From: Devosia lucknowensis
GTDB lineage: Bacteria; Pseudomonadota; Alphaproteobacteria; Rhizobiales; Devosiaceae
NCBI RefSeq assembly: GCF_900177655.1
Contig: NZ_FXWK01000002.1
Coordinates: forward strand, 124,001-188,000
Direction of reading: 5' to 3'
DNA: 64,000 nucleotides
Part shown: piece after piece, positions 1 to 8,970 of the stretch
Layout: each line of letters opens with the position of its first letter
Position numbering within the stretch: the first letter of the stretch is position 1
Position numbers and translations under genes: made by a program
The notes under the pieces: generated by a model
The model's database searches: none
What the model saw: only the letters and a program-made list of their open reading frames with translations
What the model was told of the DNA's origin: nothing

Positions 1-498
1 GAGTCCGGCGTCGACGGCTTCACCGCCAAGGTGATCGCCGCCACCGGCGAGCCGCCTGTCGCGGCCTCCGAAGCCCAGGTGCTGCAGGCCCAGCTGGCCG
101 AGATCGGCATCACGCTTGAAATCGAGATGATGGAGCTCAACGTCTACGTCGACACCTGGCTCGCGGGCAATTTCGACATGGCCGTGGCGCAGAACGGTGG
201 TCGTCCGGATCCCTATCCGATGTACAACCGCTACTTCACCAAGGACGGCAACCTGGTGAAGGTCTCGAACTTCACCGACGACGAACTCGACAGCCTGATG
301 AAGCAGGGCCAGGCCGAAACCGATCCGGCCAAGCGTGTGGAAATCTTCCATGCCTTCGAAAACCGGCTCGTCGAGCAGGCACCATGGCTCTGGCTCTCCA
401 CCGGCTACAATTACACAGCGCAACTCAAGACGGTGAAGGGCTTCGAATCCTCGCCCACCGGTACGCTGTTCGGCCTCACCAAGGTCAGCGTAGAGTAA
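1..498 (+). CDS. Peptide-type ABC solute-binding protein, C-terminal part
   Basis: This is the last 165 residues of a periplasmic dipeptide/oligopeptide-type binding protein (SBP_bac_5 family); the gene enters from the left edge in frame 1, so its start and signal peptide are not visible. The stretch with TWLAGNFDMAV, a PYPMYNRYF segment and the closing helical region around ENRLVEQAPWLWL is typical of the C-terminal lobe. It is the first visible gene of an importer operon (permeases, fused ATPase) that continues into a serine hydrolase and an AnmK-like kinase. The ligand may therefore be a cell-wall peptide or an anhydrosugar rather than an ordinary dipeptide; that is inference from context. 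Confidence 0.9.
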   Translation, partial: ESGVDGFTAKVIAATGEPPVAASEAQVLQAQLAEIGITLEIEMMELNVYVDTWLAGNFDMAVAQNGGRPDPYPMYNRYFTKDGNLVKVSNFTDDELDSLMKQGQAETDPAKRVEIFHAFENRLVEQAPWLWLSTGYNYTAQLKTVKGFESSPTGTLFGLTKVSVE

Positions 499-511
499 GC
501 CTTCCGACCCC

Positions 512-535
512 GGACCGGCCGTTTCCGGCCGGTCC
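512..535. terminator. Hairpin between binding-protein and permease genes
   Basis: Perfect 9-bp stem GGACCGGCC / GGCCGGTCC with a 6-nt loop, 14 nt after the binding-protein stop and 21 nt before the permease start. There is no U-tract. It more likely trims or stabilises the upstream mRNA and lowers permease expression than ends transcription fully. The stem sequence recurs at other gene ends in this window. Confidence 0.55.
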
Positions 536-556
536 AACCCCAAGCGGATCGACGTC

Positions 557-1516
557 ATGAACTATGTGGTTCAGCGCCTGCTGACCTTTCCCCTGATCCT
601 CCTCGGGGTCTCCATCCTGGTATTCGTTTCGATCCGGCTGGTGCCGGGCGATGCGATCACCGCCATGCTGGGCACCGAGGCAGGCCTCCTGACCCCCGCG
701 CAGCGCGCGGCGCTTTCCGCCTATTTTGGCATCGACCAGCCGGTCTGGTCGCAATATCTGCGCTGGCTCGGCGGTCTGTTCCAGGGCGATCTCGGCATCT
801 CGTCGATCTACGGCAAGCCGGTGCTGACCGTCATTCTCGAGCGTTTTCCGCTTACGCTCCAGTTGTCGCTGATGTCGATGGCGATTTCGCTCAGCGTCGG
901 CATTCCGCTCGGAGTACTCGCCGCCTCCCGCAACGAACGCCCGAGCGACCTCATCGTGAGGGTGCTTGCCATGCTCGGCCAGTCGACCCCGAGCTTCGTG
1001 ATCGGCATCCTCATCATCTACGTGCTCTCGGTGTTCTTCGGCTTCGTGCCGGCAATGGGCACGTTCACGCCGCTCTTCGTCGATCCGCTGGCCAGCATCA
1101 GCCAGCTGATCTTCCCCGCCATCACCCTCGGCTTTGCCTTCGCCGCGTCGGTGACCCGTATTTCGCGCTCGGCCATGCTCGACGTGCTCAGCGACGACTA
1201 TGTGCGCACCGCCCGCTCCAAGGGGGCATCGCCCCGAAGCGTCATCTGGCGCCACGCCCTGCCCAACGCCCTCATTCCGGTCGTGACGCTATCCGGCGTC
1301 GAATTCGGCTATCTCCTGGGTGGCGCCGTGATCGTCGAACAGATTTTCGCGCTGCCCGGCCTCGGGCGGCTGGTGCTCGACGCCATCACGCAGCGCGATT
1401 ACGCGCTGGTACAGGGCACGATCCTTTTCATCGCCTTCAACTTCCTGGTGGTCAATCTGCTGGTCGACCTCGCCTATGTCGCGCTCGATCCGCGCATCCG
1501 GATCGGGAGGCGCTGA
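557..1516 (+). CDS. Peptide-type ABC permease, DppB-like
   Basis: 319-residue inner-membrane permease of the DppB/OppB class, which pairs with the next gene to form the translocation pore. An N-terminal membrane helix (PLILLGVSILVFV) is followed by the periplasmic segment with RLVPGDAI and then five further hydrophobic segments. The EAA loop that contacts the ATPase is seen as DYVRTARSKGASPRSVIWRH, about residues 215-235. Length is normal for the family. Its TGA overlaps the ATG of the next permease, so the two are translationally coupled. Confidence 0.93.
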   Translation: MNYVVQRLLTFPLILLGVSILVFVSIRLVPGDAITAMLGTEAGLLTPAQRAALSAYFGIDQPVWSQYLRWLGGLFQGDLGISSIYGKPVLTVILERFPLTLQLSLMSMAISLSVGIPLGVLAASRNERPSDLIVRVLAMLGQSTPSFVIGILIIYVLSVFFGFVPAMGTFTPLFVDPLASISQLIFPAITLGFAFAASVTRISRSAMLDVLSDDYVRTARSKGASPRSVIWRHALPNALIPVVTLSGVEFGYLLGGAVIVEQIFALPGLGRLVLDAITQRDYALVQGTILFIAFNFLVVNLLVDLAYVALDPRIRIGRR

Positions 1517-2358
1517 TGGGCAAGTTGTTCGCCGCGTTGCTCCGCCACCCCTCGGGCCGTATCGGCGTCGTCATCATCGGGCTTTATCTGCTGGCCGCCA
1601 TTCTCGGCACGGCGGGCCTCACCCCGCATGATCCGCTCAAGCTCTTCGCCATCGACCGGCTCAAGGCGCCCAACGGCACCTACTGGTTCGGCACCGACCT
1701 GCTTGGCCGCGATGCCTTCAGCCGCCTCATGGTCGGCATCCGCCAGTCCATGGTCATCGCCTTCGCGTCCGTCGCCATAGCCACGCTCGCCGGCACCATT
1801 ATCGGGCTGGTCTCGGCCTGGTGGGGTGGCCTCTGGGACGGCCTCTTCATGCGGATCATGGATGTGCTGCTGGCCTTTCCCGCCATCCTGCTGGCGCTGC
1901 TGATCATCGCCATCGTCGGCCCCGGCACCGCCACCAGCGTCGCGGCCATCGCCATCGTCTATACGCCGATCTTCGCGCGTGTCGTTCGGGGGCCTGCCCT
2001 GTCGCTCAAGCAGCGCGACTTCGTCGACGCCGCCCGCACCTTCGGCAGTTCGCAGGGCTATATTCTCACCCGACACCTGCTGCTCAACCTCGTCGCGCCG
2101 CTCGCCGTGCAGGTCACACTGGCCCTCGCTTGGGCGCTGCTCACCGAGGCGGGCCTGAGCTTCCTCGGCCTCGGCACCCAACCGCCGACGCCGTCGCTGG
2201 GCTTGATGCTCGCCGAAAGCCGCAATCTCATGCAGCACGCGCCCTGGCTGATGATTTTCCCGGCGGTGACGATCATGCTCGGCATCCTGGGCTTCAATCT
2301 CACCGGCGACGCGCTGCGCGACATCCTCGACCCGCGCACCCAGAGGAGAGAGGCATGA
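1516..2358 (+). CDS. Peptide-type ABC permease, DppC-like
   Basis: 280-residue partner permease of the DppC/OppC class. It has the N-terminal helix, the family hallmark FGTDLLGRDAFSR at about residues 57-69, and an EAA loop (DFVDAARTFGSSQGYILTRH). The start overlaps the upstream permease stop by one base. The stop is nested with the ATG of the ATPase gene (ATGA at 2355-2358), giving a tightly coupled B-C-ATPase order. Confidence 0.93.
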   Translation: MGKLFAALLRHPSGRIGVVIIGLYLLAAILGTAGLTPHDPLKLFAIDRLKAPNGTYWFGTDLLGRDAFSRLMVGIRQSMVIAFASVAIATLAGTIIGLVSAWWGGLWDGLFMRIMDVLLAFPAILLALLIIAIVGPGTATSVAAIAIVYTPIFARVVRGPALSLKQRDFVDAARTFGSSQGYILTRHLLLNLVAPLAVQVTLALAWALLTEAGLSFLGLGTQPPTPSLGLMLAESRNLMQHAPWLMIFPAVTIMLGILGFNLTGDALRDILDPRTQRREA

Positions 2359-4085
2359 CCCGCTTGCTCAGCGTCCGCGACCTTCGCGTCGGCTTCGGCC
2401 ACAACCCCGTGGCCAATGAAGTCGTCAGGGGCATCAGCTTCGATCTCGATGCCGGGCAGACTCTGGCCATCGCCGGGGAGTCAGGCTCGGGCAAGTCGGT
2501 GTCGGCTCTTTCGATCAATCGCCTGGTCGATTTCGGCGGGGGTCGCATCACCCAGGGCAGCATCGCGCTGACGCGCGCCGACGGCTCGGTCATCGACGTG
2601 GCCAAGGCCGACGAAAAAACCATGCTGGGCATTCGCGGCCGCGATGTCAGTATGATCTTTCAGGAGCCGATGACCTCGCTCAACCCGGTTCACACCGTGG
2701 GGGCGCAGATCGAGGAAGCCTTTCGCCTATCCAAGGGCCTGACCGGCGCACAGGCGCACGCCGCCGCTCTCGACGTGCTGCAGCGCGTGCGCATTCCCGA
2801 TGCCGAATCGCGTCTGGGCTATTATCCGCATCAGCTTTCGGGCGGCATGCGCCAGCGCATCATGATCGCCATGGCGCTGGCCGCCAGCCCGCGCCTGCTG
2901 ATCGCCGATGAACCGACCACCGCGCTCGATGTCACCGTGCAGGCGCAGATCATGGCGCTGCTTGCCGAACTGCGTGCGGAAACCGGCATGGCGATGATCT
3001 TCATCACGCACGATATCGGCCTCGTTGCCGGCATCGCAGATCGCATCATGGTGATGCAGAATGGCGTGGCCGTGGAGCAGGGCGAGGCCGACAGCGTGCT
3101 CGATCATCCGCAGCACGACTATACCAGGCACCTGCTGCGCGCCGTGCCGCATTTCACCTCCGGCAAGGCCGTGCGGGAGGATGATGGCGCGCCTGCCATG
3201 CGCGAGCCTATCGTCAAGGTCGAGGATCTGGTCGTCCGCTTTCCTGTGGGCAAGGCCTGGTTCAAACCCAAGGGCGCCATCCATGCGGTGGAGGGCGTCA
3301 GCTTCGATCTCGTACCCGGCGAGACACTCGCCATCGTGGGCGAAAGCGGCTGCGGCAAATCGACGACGGCACGCGCGCTTCTAGGGCTCAACAGCATCAC
3401 GCGGGGGCAGATCGTTGCCGGCTCCGGCCATTCACGGCGTCCAGTGCAGATGGTGTTTCAGGACCCCTTCGCGTCGCTCAATCCGCGGCTCAATGTCGAG
3501 GCGCTCCTCGCCGAACCCGCGCTGGCCAACGGTCAACGGCTCGATGCGGCCTTACGCAAACGCATGGCATTCCTGCTTGATCGCGTCGGCCTGCCGCAGG
3601 ACGCGCTGGCCCGCTACCCGCACCAGTTCTCCGGCGGCCAGCGGCAACGCCTCTGCATCGCGCGCGCTCTGATGCTCAATCCCGACGTCGTGGTTCTCGA
3701 CGAAGCCGTGTCGGCCCTCGATGTGTCGGTGCAGGCCAAGGTTCTCGACCTGCTGATCGACCTGCAACGCGAATTCGGTCTTGCCTATCTCTTCATCTCG
3801 CATGACATGGCGGTGGTCGAACGCATAGCGCATCGCATCGCCGTGATGTTTGCCGGTCAAATTGTGGAAATGGGAGATGCCCGCGCGCTCCTCTCCGACC
3901 CGCAGCACAGCTACACCCAGCGCCTGATTGCCGCCGTCCCGGCCGTCGAGCGGCGACGTCAGCATTTTACCGTCGATATGACGCAGGTCCCCTCGCTGGT
4001 CCGACCCCCCGGCTATGAACCGCCAGAGGCCCGCTGGCGCGACGCCGGCGCAGACCATCGCGTGCGTCTGGAGGAAACGGCATGA
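2355..4085 (+). CDS. Fused double ATPase of peptide-type ABC importer (DppD-DppF)
   Basis: 576-residue ATPase that carries both nucleotide-binding domains of a peptide importer in one chain. Domain 1 has Walker A GESGSGKS at about residues 41-48 and signature LSGGMRQR. Domain 2 has Walker A GESGCGKS near residue 330, signature FSGGQRQR and the oligopeptide C-terminal region with QHSYTQRL. I chose ATG 2355 because it forms an ATGA overlap with the permease stop; the frame stays open upstream to 1821 but that part is out-of-frame permease sequence. Fused D-F proteins are common in Hyphomicrobiales glutathione/peptide-type systems. Confidence 0.93.
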   Translation: MTRLLSVRDLRVGFGHNPVANEVVRGISFDLDAGQTLAIAGESGSGKSVSALSINRLVDFGGGRITQGSIALTRADGSVIDVAKADEKTMLGIRGRDVSMIFQEPMTSLNPVHTVGAQIEEAFRLSKGLTGAQAHAAALDVLQRVRIPDAESRLGYYPHQLSGGMRQRIMIAMALAASPRLLIADEPTTALDVTVQAQIMALLAELRAETGMAMIFITHDIGLVAGIADRIMVMQNGVAVEQGEADSVLDHPQHDYTRHLLRAVPHFTSGKAVREDDGAPAMREPIVKVEDLVVRFPVGKAWFKPKGAIHAVEGVSFDLVPGETLAIVGESGCGKSTTARALLGLNSITRGQIVAGSGHSRRPVQMVFQDPFASLNPRLNVEALLAEPALANGQRLDAALRKRMAFLLDRVGLPQDALARYPHQFSGGQRQRLCIARALMLNPDVVVLDEAVSALDVSVQAKVLDLLIDLQREFGLAYLFISHDMAVVERIAHRIAVMFAGQIVEMGDARALLSDPQHSYTQRLIAAVPAVERRRQHFTVDMTQVPSLVRPPGYEPPEARWRDAGADHRVRLEETA

Positions 4086-5074
4086 CCGACGTTCAATCCA
4101 TGCTCGAGCGTGCCTTCGCGCCCCTTGCCACGTCCATCGATGCGGGCCGCATACCGGGCGGCGTTCTGGGCGTCGTCGATCGCGACGGCAACCGCGCTGT
4201 TCGCGCGATGGGCCAGGCGCAGACCGAACCCACCAGCCGCCCGATGACCGAAGAGACCTGGTTCGACCTTGCCTCCCTCACCAAGGTACTGTTCACCACC
4301 GAGCGCATCCTGAAGCTGGCGGCGAGCGGCCGCATCGATCTCGACGCGCCGCTGATTTCGGTGATCCCCGACTACCGGCACTACAATCTCGACAATTGGG
4401 AGCGCAAGGTCACCTTCCGCCAGTGCCTGGGGCACCAGACGCCCTATCCGGCGGTGTTTCCGCTCTATACCTACGGGCGCGACCCGGACCTCCTGCGCAC
4501 ATTCCTGCTGCAACACGAATTCCCGGCCGGTCCGGCCGTCTATTCCGACATCAACTTCATCCTTCTGGGCATCGCCCTCGAGCGCATCGAGGGCAGGTGG
4601 ATCCGGCAGATGGACGCCGGCGAAGGGTTTGCTTGGTCGGCCGACCCCGACCATTCCGCCGCCACCGAGGACTGCTACTGGCGTCACCGTGTGCTGGTCG
4701 GCGAGGTGCATGACGACAACTGCTCGGCGCTCGAAGGGGCTGGGCATGCGGGCCTGTTCGGCACTGTTTCGAGCGTTCTCGATTTCGCCCGGGACAAGCT
4801 CGCCACCGCCGGCCCCGAGGCGCTGATCCGCACCCCGCTTTCGGCTCGCCGCACGCATGGATGGGAGCGCCCCTACGAGGGATGGTCCGGCGGTGAACAG
4901 TGCTCGGCGGCGACCATCGGCCATACCGGCTTTACCGGCACCGGGCTGTGGCTGGACTTCGAGCGCGGTCACGCCTGGACGCTGCTGACCAACCGGGTGC
5001 ATCCAACGCGCCATTTCGACAGCGGCATCCTGCCGCTGCGTCGGGCCGTGGGTGACGCCATCAATGCCATATGA
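4082..5074 (+). CDS. Cytoplasmic S12-family serine hydrolase (beta-lactamase/PBP4B-like)
   Basis: 330-residue penicillin-binding/beta-lactamase-fold hydrolase. Visible active-site motifs are SLTK (S65, K68), YSD (154-156) in place of Y-x-N, and HTG (281-283) in place of KTG. A GEVHD...GHAGLF block at about 207-226 resembles the beta-lactamase-like domains that accompany NagZ glycosidases and YfeW-type proteins. No signal peptide is present, so it should act in the cytoplasm on imported material. It overlaps the ATPase gene (ATGA) and precedes the AnmK-like kinase. A role in trimming peptide or ester groups from imported wall fragments is inference; a plain esterase is the main alternative. 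Confidence 0.85.
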   Translation: MTDVQSMLERAFAPLATSIDAGRIPGGVLGVVDRDGNRAVRAMGQAQTEPTSRPMTEETWFDLASLTKVLFTTERILKLAASGRIDLDAPLISVIPDYRHYNLDNWERKVTFRQCLGHQTPYPAVFPLYTYGRDPDLLRTFLLQHEFPAGPAVYSDINFILLGIALERIEGRWIRQMDAGEGFAWSADPDHSAATEDCYWRHRVLVGEVHDDNCSALEGAGHAGLFGTVSSVLDFARDKLATAGPEALIRTPLSARRTHGWERPYEGWSGGEQCSAATIGHTGFTGTGLWLDFERGHAWTLLTNRVHPTRHFDSGILPLRRAVGDAINAI

Positions 5075-5084
5075 GGAGACGACC

Positions 5085-6203
5085 ATGGAGCCGATCTGGG
5101 CCATTGGGCTGATGACGGGCACGGTGCTCGACGGAAACATCGACGTGGCTCTGCTGCGCACCGACGGCGAAACGGTCGAAGGTTTCGGCGCCTATACCCT
5201 TGCCCCCTATCCACAATCGATCCGTGACACGCTCGAAGAAACACTGGCGCAGGCGCGGCGCTGGAATTTCGACGGGGCTGAACCTGCCATCTTCGCGGAG
5301 GCCGAGGACGCGCTGACCCGCGCCCAGTCCGCTGCCGTACTCGACCTCGTGTCGCAGGCGGGTCTCACGCCCAAGGATATTGGCATCATCGGATTTCACG
5401 GCCAGTCGGTATTGCATCGCGCTCCGCAGCCGGGACGGATCGGGGCAACCCGGCAACTCGGCAATGGCAGGCTGATGCACGCGATCACTGGCATCAAGGT
5501 CGCCTTCGATTTCCGTTCGGCCGATGTCCGGGCCGGCGGTCAGGGCGCTCCGCTGGCCGCGCTGTACCACCAGGCGCTGCTGCGCAAGATCGGCGCCACC
5601 GACGGCAAGACGGCCGTGCTCAACCTGGGCGGCGTCGCCAATGTCACCTTCTGGGATGGCGCCGACACGCTCGTGGCCTTCGACACCGGTCCGGCCAACG
5701 CGCCGATCAACGACTTCGTCAAGGCGCTCGGCCTTGGGGATATGGACATGAACGGCCAGATGGCCCTGCGCGGCACGGTCGATGAGGAGCGGCTCGCCCG
5801 CCTTCTCACCCATCCATACCTGTCGGCCGCCTATCCCAAGTCGCTCGACCGCTTCGACTTCCTTGCGACCATGGCCGAAGGCCTCGGGGCGGAGGATGGC
5901 GCGGCCACGTTGACGGCCTTCACCGCGGGCGCCGTCGGAAAGGCACTTGATCTCCTGCCGCAGCGACCGGAGCGGTTGGTCGTCTGCGGTGGCGGCCGGC
6001 ACAATCCGGCGATCATGGCCATGCTGGCAACCAGGGCGAAGGTCGAAGCGGTGCCTGCCGAGACCGTTGGCTGGCGTGGCGACGCCATCGAGGCGGAATG
6101 CTTCGCATTCCTCGCCGTGCGCGTCCTGCGCGGCATGCCGATCAGCTTCCCCACCACCACCGGCGCGCCGCATCCGCTGACCGGCGGCATTCTGGCGGCG
6201 TGA
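5085..6203 (+). CDS. anmK: Anhydro-N-acetylmuramic acid kinase-like anhydrosugar kinase
   Basis: 372-residue AnmK-family kinase. AnmK opens and phosphorylates 1,6-anhydro-MurNAc to MurNAc-6-phosphate in peptidoglycan recycling. Visible signs are the phosphate loop [10 protein letters not shown] (8-17), [15 protein letters not shown] (143-157), [20 protein letters not shown] with the likely catalytic Asp at 210, and CGGGRHNP near the C-terminus. ATG 5085 is chosen over the in-frame start at 5052 because a GGAGAC ribosome site precedes it and 5052 lies inside the previous gene. The loop departs from the usual MSGTSLDGVD, so another anhydrosugar is possible. No murQ etherase is in the window. 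Confidence 0.85.
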   Translation: MEPIWAIGLMTGTVLDGNIDVALLRTDGETVEGFGAYTLAPYPQSIRDTLEETLAQARRWNFDGAEPAIFAEAEDALTRAQSAAVLDLVSQAGLTPKDIGIIGFHGQSVLHRAPQPGRIGATRQLGNGRLMHAITGIKVAFDFRSADVRAGGQGAPLAALYHQALLRKIGATDGKTAVLNLGGVANVTFWDGADTLVAFDTGPANAPINDFVKALGLGDMDMNGQMALRGTVDEERLARLLTHPYLSAAYPKSLDRFDFLATMAEGLGAEDGAATLTAFTAGAVGKALDLLPQRPERLVVCGGGRHNPAIMAMLATRAKVEAVPAETVGWRGDAIEAECFAFLAVRVLRGMPISFPTTTGAPHPLTGGILAA

Positions 6204-6207
6204 TCCG

Positions 6208-6639
6208 ATGGGCGACGTGACCATCGAAGTCACCGACACGCCCGCACAGGGTGATCTCGACTTCATCGGCACGTCGCTTGCCGCATTCAACGACGCCGAT
6301 GTCGGGGCATCCGATCGGCGGCCCCTGGCAGTGCTCATTCGCGATCCCGATGGCGCGCTCGTTGCGGGAATATCGGGCTACACCGCCTGGGGCTGGCTTT
6401 ACGTGCAATGGCTGTTCGTGGCCGAAAGCCAACGCGGGCAAGGGCTGGCCGCACAAATGCTCGATGCCGCAGAGGACGAAGCGCGCAGGCGCGGTTGCCG
6501 CGGAGCCTATATCGACACGTTCAATCCCTCTGCCCTCAAGGTCTATGAGCGCGCGGGATACACGATCTTCGGCCAGTTGCCGGATTTTCCAACGGGACGA
6601 ACACGCAGCTTCCTCAGCAAGGCTCTCGCGCCGGCTTGA
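6208..6639 (+). CDS. GNAT-family N-acetyltransferase
   Basis: 143-residue acetyltransferase of the GCN5-related fold. The acetyl-CoA-binding motif A is seen as ESQRGQGLAAQML at about residues 72-84, followed by the family C-terminal pattern with NPSALKVYERAGY and IFGQLPDFP. It starts 4 bp after the AnmK-like gene and so ends the operon. Substrate unknown; context would allow an amino sugar or an amino acid freed from wall peptides, but that is a guess. Confidence 0.85.
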   Translation: MGDVTIEVTDTPAQGDLDFIGTSLAAFNDADVGASDRRPLAVLIRDPDGALVAGISGYTAWGWLYVQWLFVAESQRGQGLAAQMLDAAEDEARRRGCRGAYIDTFNPSALKVYERAGYTIFGQLPDFPTGRTRSFLSKALAPA

Positions 6640-6722
6640 TGGACTGGCCATTCAGCGCAAAGAAAATAGCGAAAACAGCTCTTCAGCAGAACGGCATTAT
6701 GTCGTGAACGCAGGATCGTGAC

Positions 6723-6758
6723 TTTCCAGCAAAAATATTTCCCACCTATAGTTTGCTG
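6723..6758 (+). promoter_or_regulatory. Candidate promoter and inverted repeat upstream of sbp
   Basis: In the 188-bp gap before the sulfate-binding protein gene, TATAGT at 6747-6752 makes a reasonable -10, with TTTCCA 18 bp upstream as a weak -35. The region is bracketed by an inverted repeat CAGCAAA (6727-6733) / TTTGCTG (6752-6758) with an 18-nt spacer, a layout that would suit a dimeric LysR-type regulator such as a CysB homologue. No regulator gene is adjacent, so assignment is tentative. Confidence 0.35.
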
Positions 6759-6827
6759 CGCAAGTCAGAACCTTTTCAATCACGACCGAATTGATAGGGT
6801 TTAGTCATCATTCACCGGGAGGTTCCG

Positions 6828-7856
6828 ATGAAACGGACTGCCAAGATCCTTGCCTACACAGCCCTCGCAGCCTCGCTGGCCGTCGGCTTCTCCGTCACTG
6901 CCCACGCGCAGGACAAGACGCTCATAAACGTCTCCTACGATCCGACCCGCGAACTCTATCGCGAATACAACGACGCCTTTGTCAAACACTGGCAAGAGAC
7001 AAAGGGCGAAAGCGTCGCCATCCAGGTCACGCATGGCGGCTCGGGCTCGCAGGCACGCACCGTCATCGACGGGCTCGAAGCCGATGTCGTGACCCTGGCG
7101 CTCGAAAGTGACATCAACGCCATTTCGGACGCCAATCCCGCGCTCATTCCGGCCGACTGGCGCGGTACGCTCGAAAACAACAACGCGCCCTACACCTCGA
7201 CCATCGTCTTTCTCGTGCGCAAGGGTAACCCCAAGGGCATCCAGGACTGGGGCGACCTGGTCGACGAGGGCGTCGAGGTGATCACGCCAAATCCCAAAAC
7301 CTCGGGCGGCGCGCGCTGGAATTTCCTTGCCGCCTGGGCCTGGGCCCGCGAAGCCAATGGCGGCGATGAGGCCAAGGCGCAGGAATATGTTGCCAATCTC
7401 TTCAAGCATGTGCCGGTGCTCGATACCGGCGCGCGCGGTTCCACCACCACGTTCGTGCAGCGCGGCATCGGCGACGTCCTGCTCGCCTGGGAGAATGAAG
7501 CCTATCTCGCCCTCGAGGAACTCGGCCCCGACGCGTTCGACATCGTCACGCCGTCGATTTCGATCCTCGCTGAACCGCCGGTGGCGCTCGTTCCGGGCAA
7601 TGCCGAGCGCAAGGGCAACCTTGAAGTGGCGCAGGCCTATCTCGAATACCTTTATTCGGATGAAGGCCAGGCCATCGCGGCAAAGCACTACTACCGCCCG
7701 TTCAAGCCCGAAGCCGCCGCTCCCGAGGACATTGCCCGCTTCGGCGACGTAAACCTTGTCACCATCGAGGACTTCGGTGGCTGGCGCGAGGCACAGCCGA
7801 AGTACTTTGGCGACGGCGGCGTGTTCGACCAGATCTACGCCGGTCCTACCCAGTAA
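6828..7856 (+). CDS. sbp: Sulfate/thiosulfate-binding protein of ABC importer
   Basis: 342-residue periplasmic binding protein of the Sbp/CysP family that delivers sulfate to the CysTWA importer encoded just downstream. It has a Sec signal peptide ending near AHA-QD (about residue 28). The mature start INVSYDPTRELYREYN and the block THGGSGSQARTVIDGLEADVVTLAL, which forms the oxyanion site, are family hallmarks. ATG 6828 is preceded by CGGGAGG. A strong hairpin after the stop and a 1.1-kb interval with two other genes separate it from cysT. Confidence 0.95.
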   Translation: MKRTAKILAYTALAASLAVGFSVTAHAQDKTLINVSYDPTRELYREYNDAFVKHWQETKGESVAIQVTHGGSGSQARTVIDGLEADVVTLALESDINAISDANPALIPADWRGTLENNNAPYTSTIVFLVRKGNPKGIQDWGDLVDEGVEVITPNPKTSGGARWNFLAAWAWAREANGGDEAKAQEYVANLFKHVPVLDTGARGSTTTFVQRGIGDVLLAWENEAYLALEELGPDAFDIVTPSISILAEPPVALVPGNAERKGNLEVAQAYLEYLYSDEGQAIAAKHYYRPFKPEAAAPEDIARFGDVNLVTIEDFGGWREAQPKYFGDGGVFDQIYAGPTQ

Positions 7857-7867
7857 GTCCCAATGCC

Positions 7868-7892
7868 GCGGCCGGTCCCAAAGACCGGCCGC
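7868..7892 (+). terminator. Strong hairpin after sbp
   Basis: Perfect 10-bp stem GCGGCCGGTC / GACCGGCCGC with loop CCAAA, 11 nt after the sbp stop and followed by a short ATCTGTTT. It probably ends most sbp transcripts or protects their 3' end, giving more binding protein than membrane components. Confidence 0.7.
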
Positions 7893-7927
7893 ATCTGTTT
7901 CGAGCCTCTGGAAACCACGAGGACAAC

Positions 7928-8146
7928 ATGGTGCATTTCTTCGGCATTCTCACGCCCGGCCCACTGAAGCGCCAGGCTGCGGACGAGGCCCCTCACAAGG
8001 CGAACTTCTTCGGCGGCATTCCGGACATCGCAGCCGGTGCCGTCCCCATGACCCGCGCCGAGCAGGATGCGTGCTATCTCGGCGGCAAGGGCCCCGAACC
8101 CGACAGGGCTGCCGAAGACGCCACCAGTCCCGCGGCAGACCAATGA
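7928..8146 (+). CDS. Small protein of unknown function in sulfate locus
   Basis: 72-residue protein that I do not recognise. It is hydrophilic with no signal peptide or membrane segment; it begins MVHFFGILTPGP and ends in an acidic, low-complexity tail. It is supported as a real gene by a GAGGA ribosome site 5 nt upstream of the ATG, by an ATGA overlap with the following hydrolase, and by its position between sbp and cysT. No cysteine cluster suggestive of a redox role is seen (one Cys only). Confidence 0.6.
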   Translation: MVHFFGILTPGPLKRQAADEAPHKANFFGGIPDIAAGAVPMTRAEQDACYLGGKGPEPDRAAEDATSPAADQ

Positions 8147-8736
8147 CCCGCCCTTTCCTCATCATTCCCGGGCTCAACGGATCGGGCGACGGACACTGGC
8201 AGCGCCACTGGCTCGCCGATCATGACGACGCTTATCTGGTCGAGCAGTCCGACTGGTCCAACCCGACCGCGGGTCGCTGGATGCACCGGCTGGAACAGGC
8301 TGTCATCGCCCATCCCGGGGCCCTGCTCGTTGCCCATAGTCTGGGCACCATTCTCGTTGCGCGGCTTGCTGCCAGTTCGGTCGCGCCACTGGTGGGCGGC
8401 GCGCTTCTCGTGGCGCCGGCCGATATCGAGCGGACGTCCGAGCTCCACGCCCGCACATACGAGTTCGGGACCATCCCGACGGAGCGACTGCCATTCCCGG
8501 CGCTGGTCGTCGCCAGCCGCGACGACATGTATATGAGCCTCGACAAGGCCCGCCGCGTTGCCCAGGCCTGGCACAGTCCGGTGGTGGATATCGGCCAGGC
8601 CGGGCATATTAATGTCGCGAGCGGTTTCGGGCGCTGGCCCGACGGGTACGCCCTGGCGCAGCAGGTGGCGGTCAAGGCCGAGCGCTGGCAGAGGCCGCGC
8701 CTGCAACGCCAAGCCCTCGTCCAAAATTACGGGTAA
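8143..8736 (+). CDS. RBBP9/YdeN-family alpha/beta hydrolase
   Basis: 197-residue serine hydrolase of the RBBP9/YdeN family. The N-terminal strand ends in IIPGLNGSGDGHWQRHW, the nucleophile motif is AHSLG at about residues 65-69, and the Asp (SRDDMYM) and His (AGHIN) of the triad are both present. No signal peptide, so cytoplasmic. ATG 8143 overlaps the stop of the preceding small gene as ATGA. Family members have been linked to peptidase or esterase activity; a role in sulfur uptake is not established and rests on location only. Confidence 0.85.
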   Translation: MTRPFLIIPGLNGSGDGHWQRHWLADHDDAYLVEQSDWSNPTAGRWMHRLEQAVIAHPGALLVAHSLGTILVARLAASSVAPLVGGALLVAPADIERTSELHARTYEFGTIPTERLPFPALVVASRDDMYMSLDKARRVAQAWHSPVVDIGQAGHINVASGFGRWPDGYALAQQVAVKAERWQRPRLQRQALVQNYG

Positions 8737-8970
8737 GCCCGGCCGGCAGAATTTTCGCTTGCACAGCCTTGACGCCCGTCCAACGCAACATTTCGTGGGG
8801 TGACAGCGCACTGCAAAGAATGATTTTCTACCCGCACCAAAAATCTTGACCGCTGGCCTCCTTGAGATACCCGACTATCTGGCTAGTGTTAGCGCACGTT
8901 ATCCAAGGCCGAAACTGATGTTCCGACCCCACTATTCCATGCCCGAGAAAATCCGCCTCCGGAGGCATGC
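8737..8970. other. Intergenic region before cysT
   Basis: 234 bp without a gene. It holds TTGAGA at 8862-8867 with TAGTGT 16 bp downstream as a weak promoter candidate. Over the same bases lies a short inverted repeat AGATA-CCCGAC-TATCT (8865-8880). The ribosome site of cysT lies inside a 12-bp palindrome GCCTCCGGAGGC (8955-8966). No small gene or riboswitch-like structure was evident by eye. Confidence 0.4.

Noticed and set aside
1821..2354. In-frame extension upstream of the fused peptide-importer ATPase
   Set aside because: It overlaps the permease gene in another frame, reads as low-quality Arg/Ala/His-rich sequence, and the ATGA overlap at 2355 marks the true start.
8737..8970. Riboswitch upstream of cysT
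   Set aside because: No SAM-type or other recognisable conserved core was visible, only a short inverted repeat and weak promoter elements.
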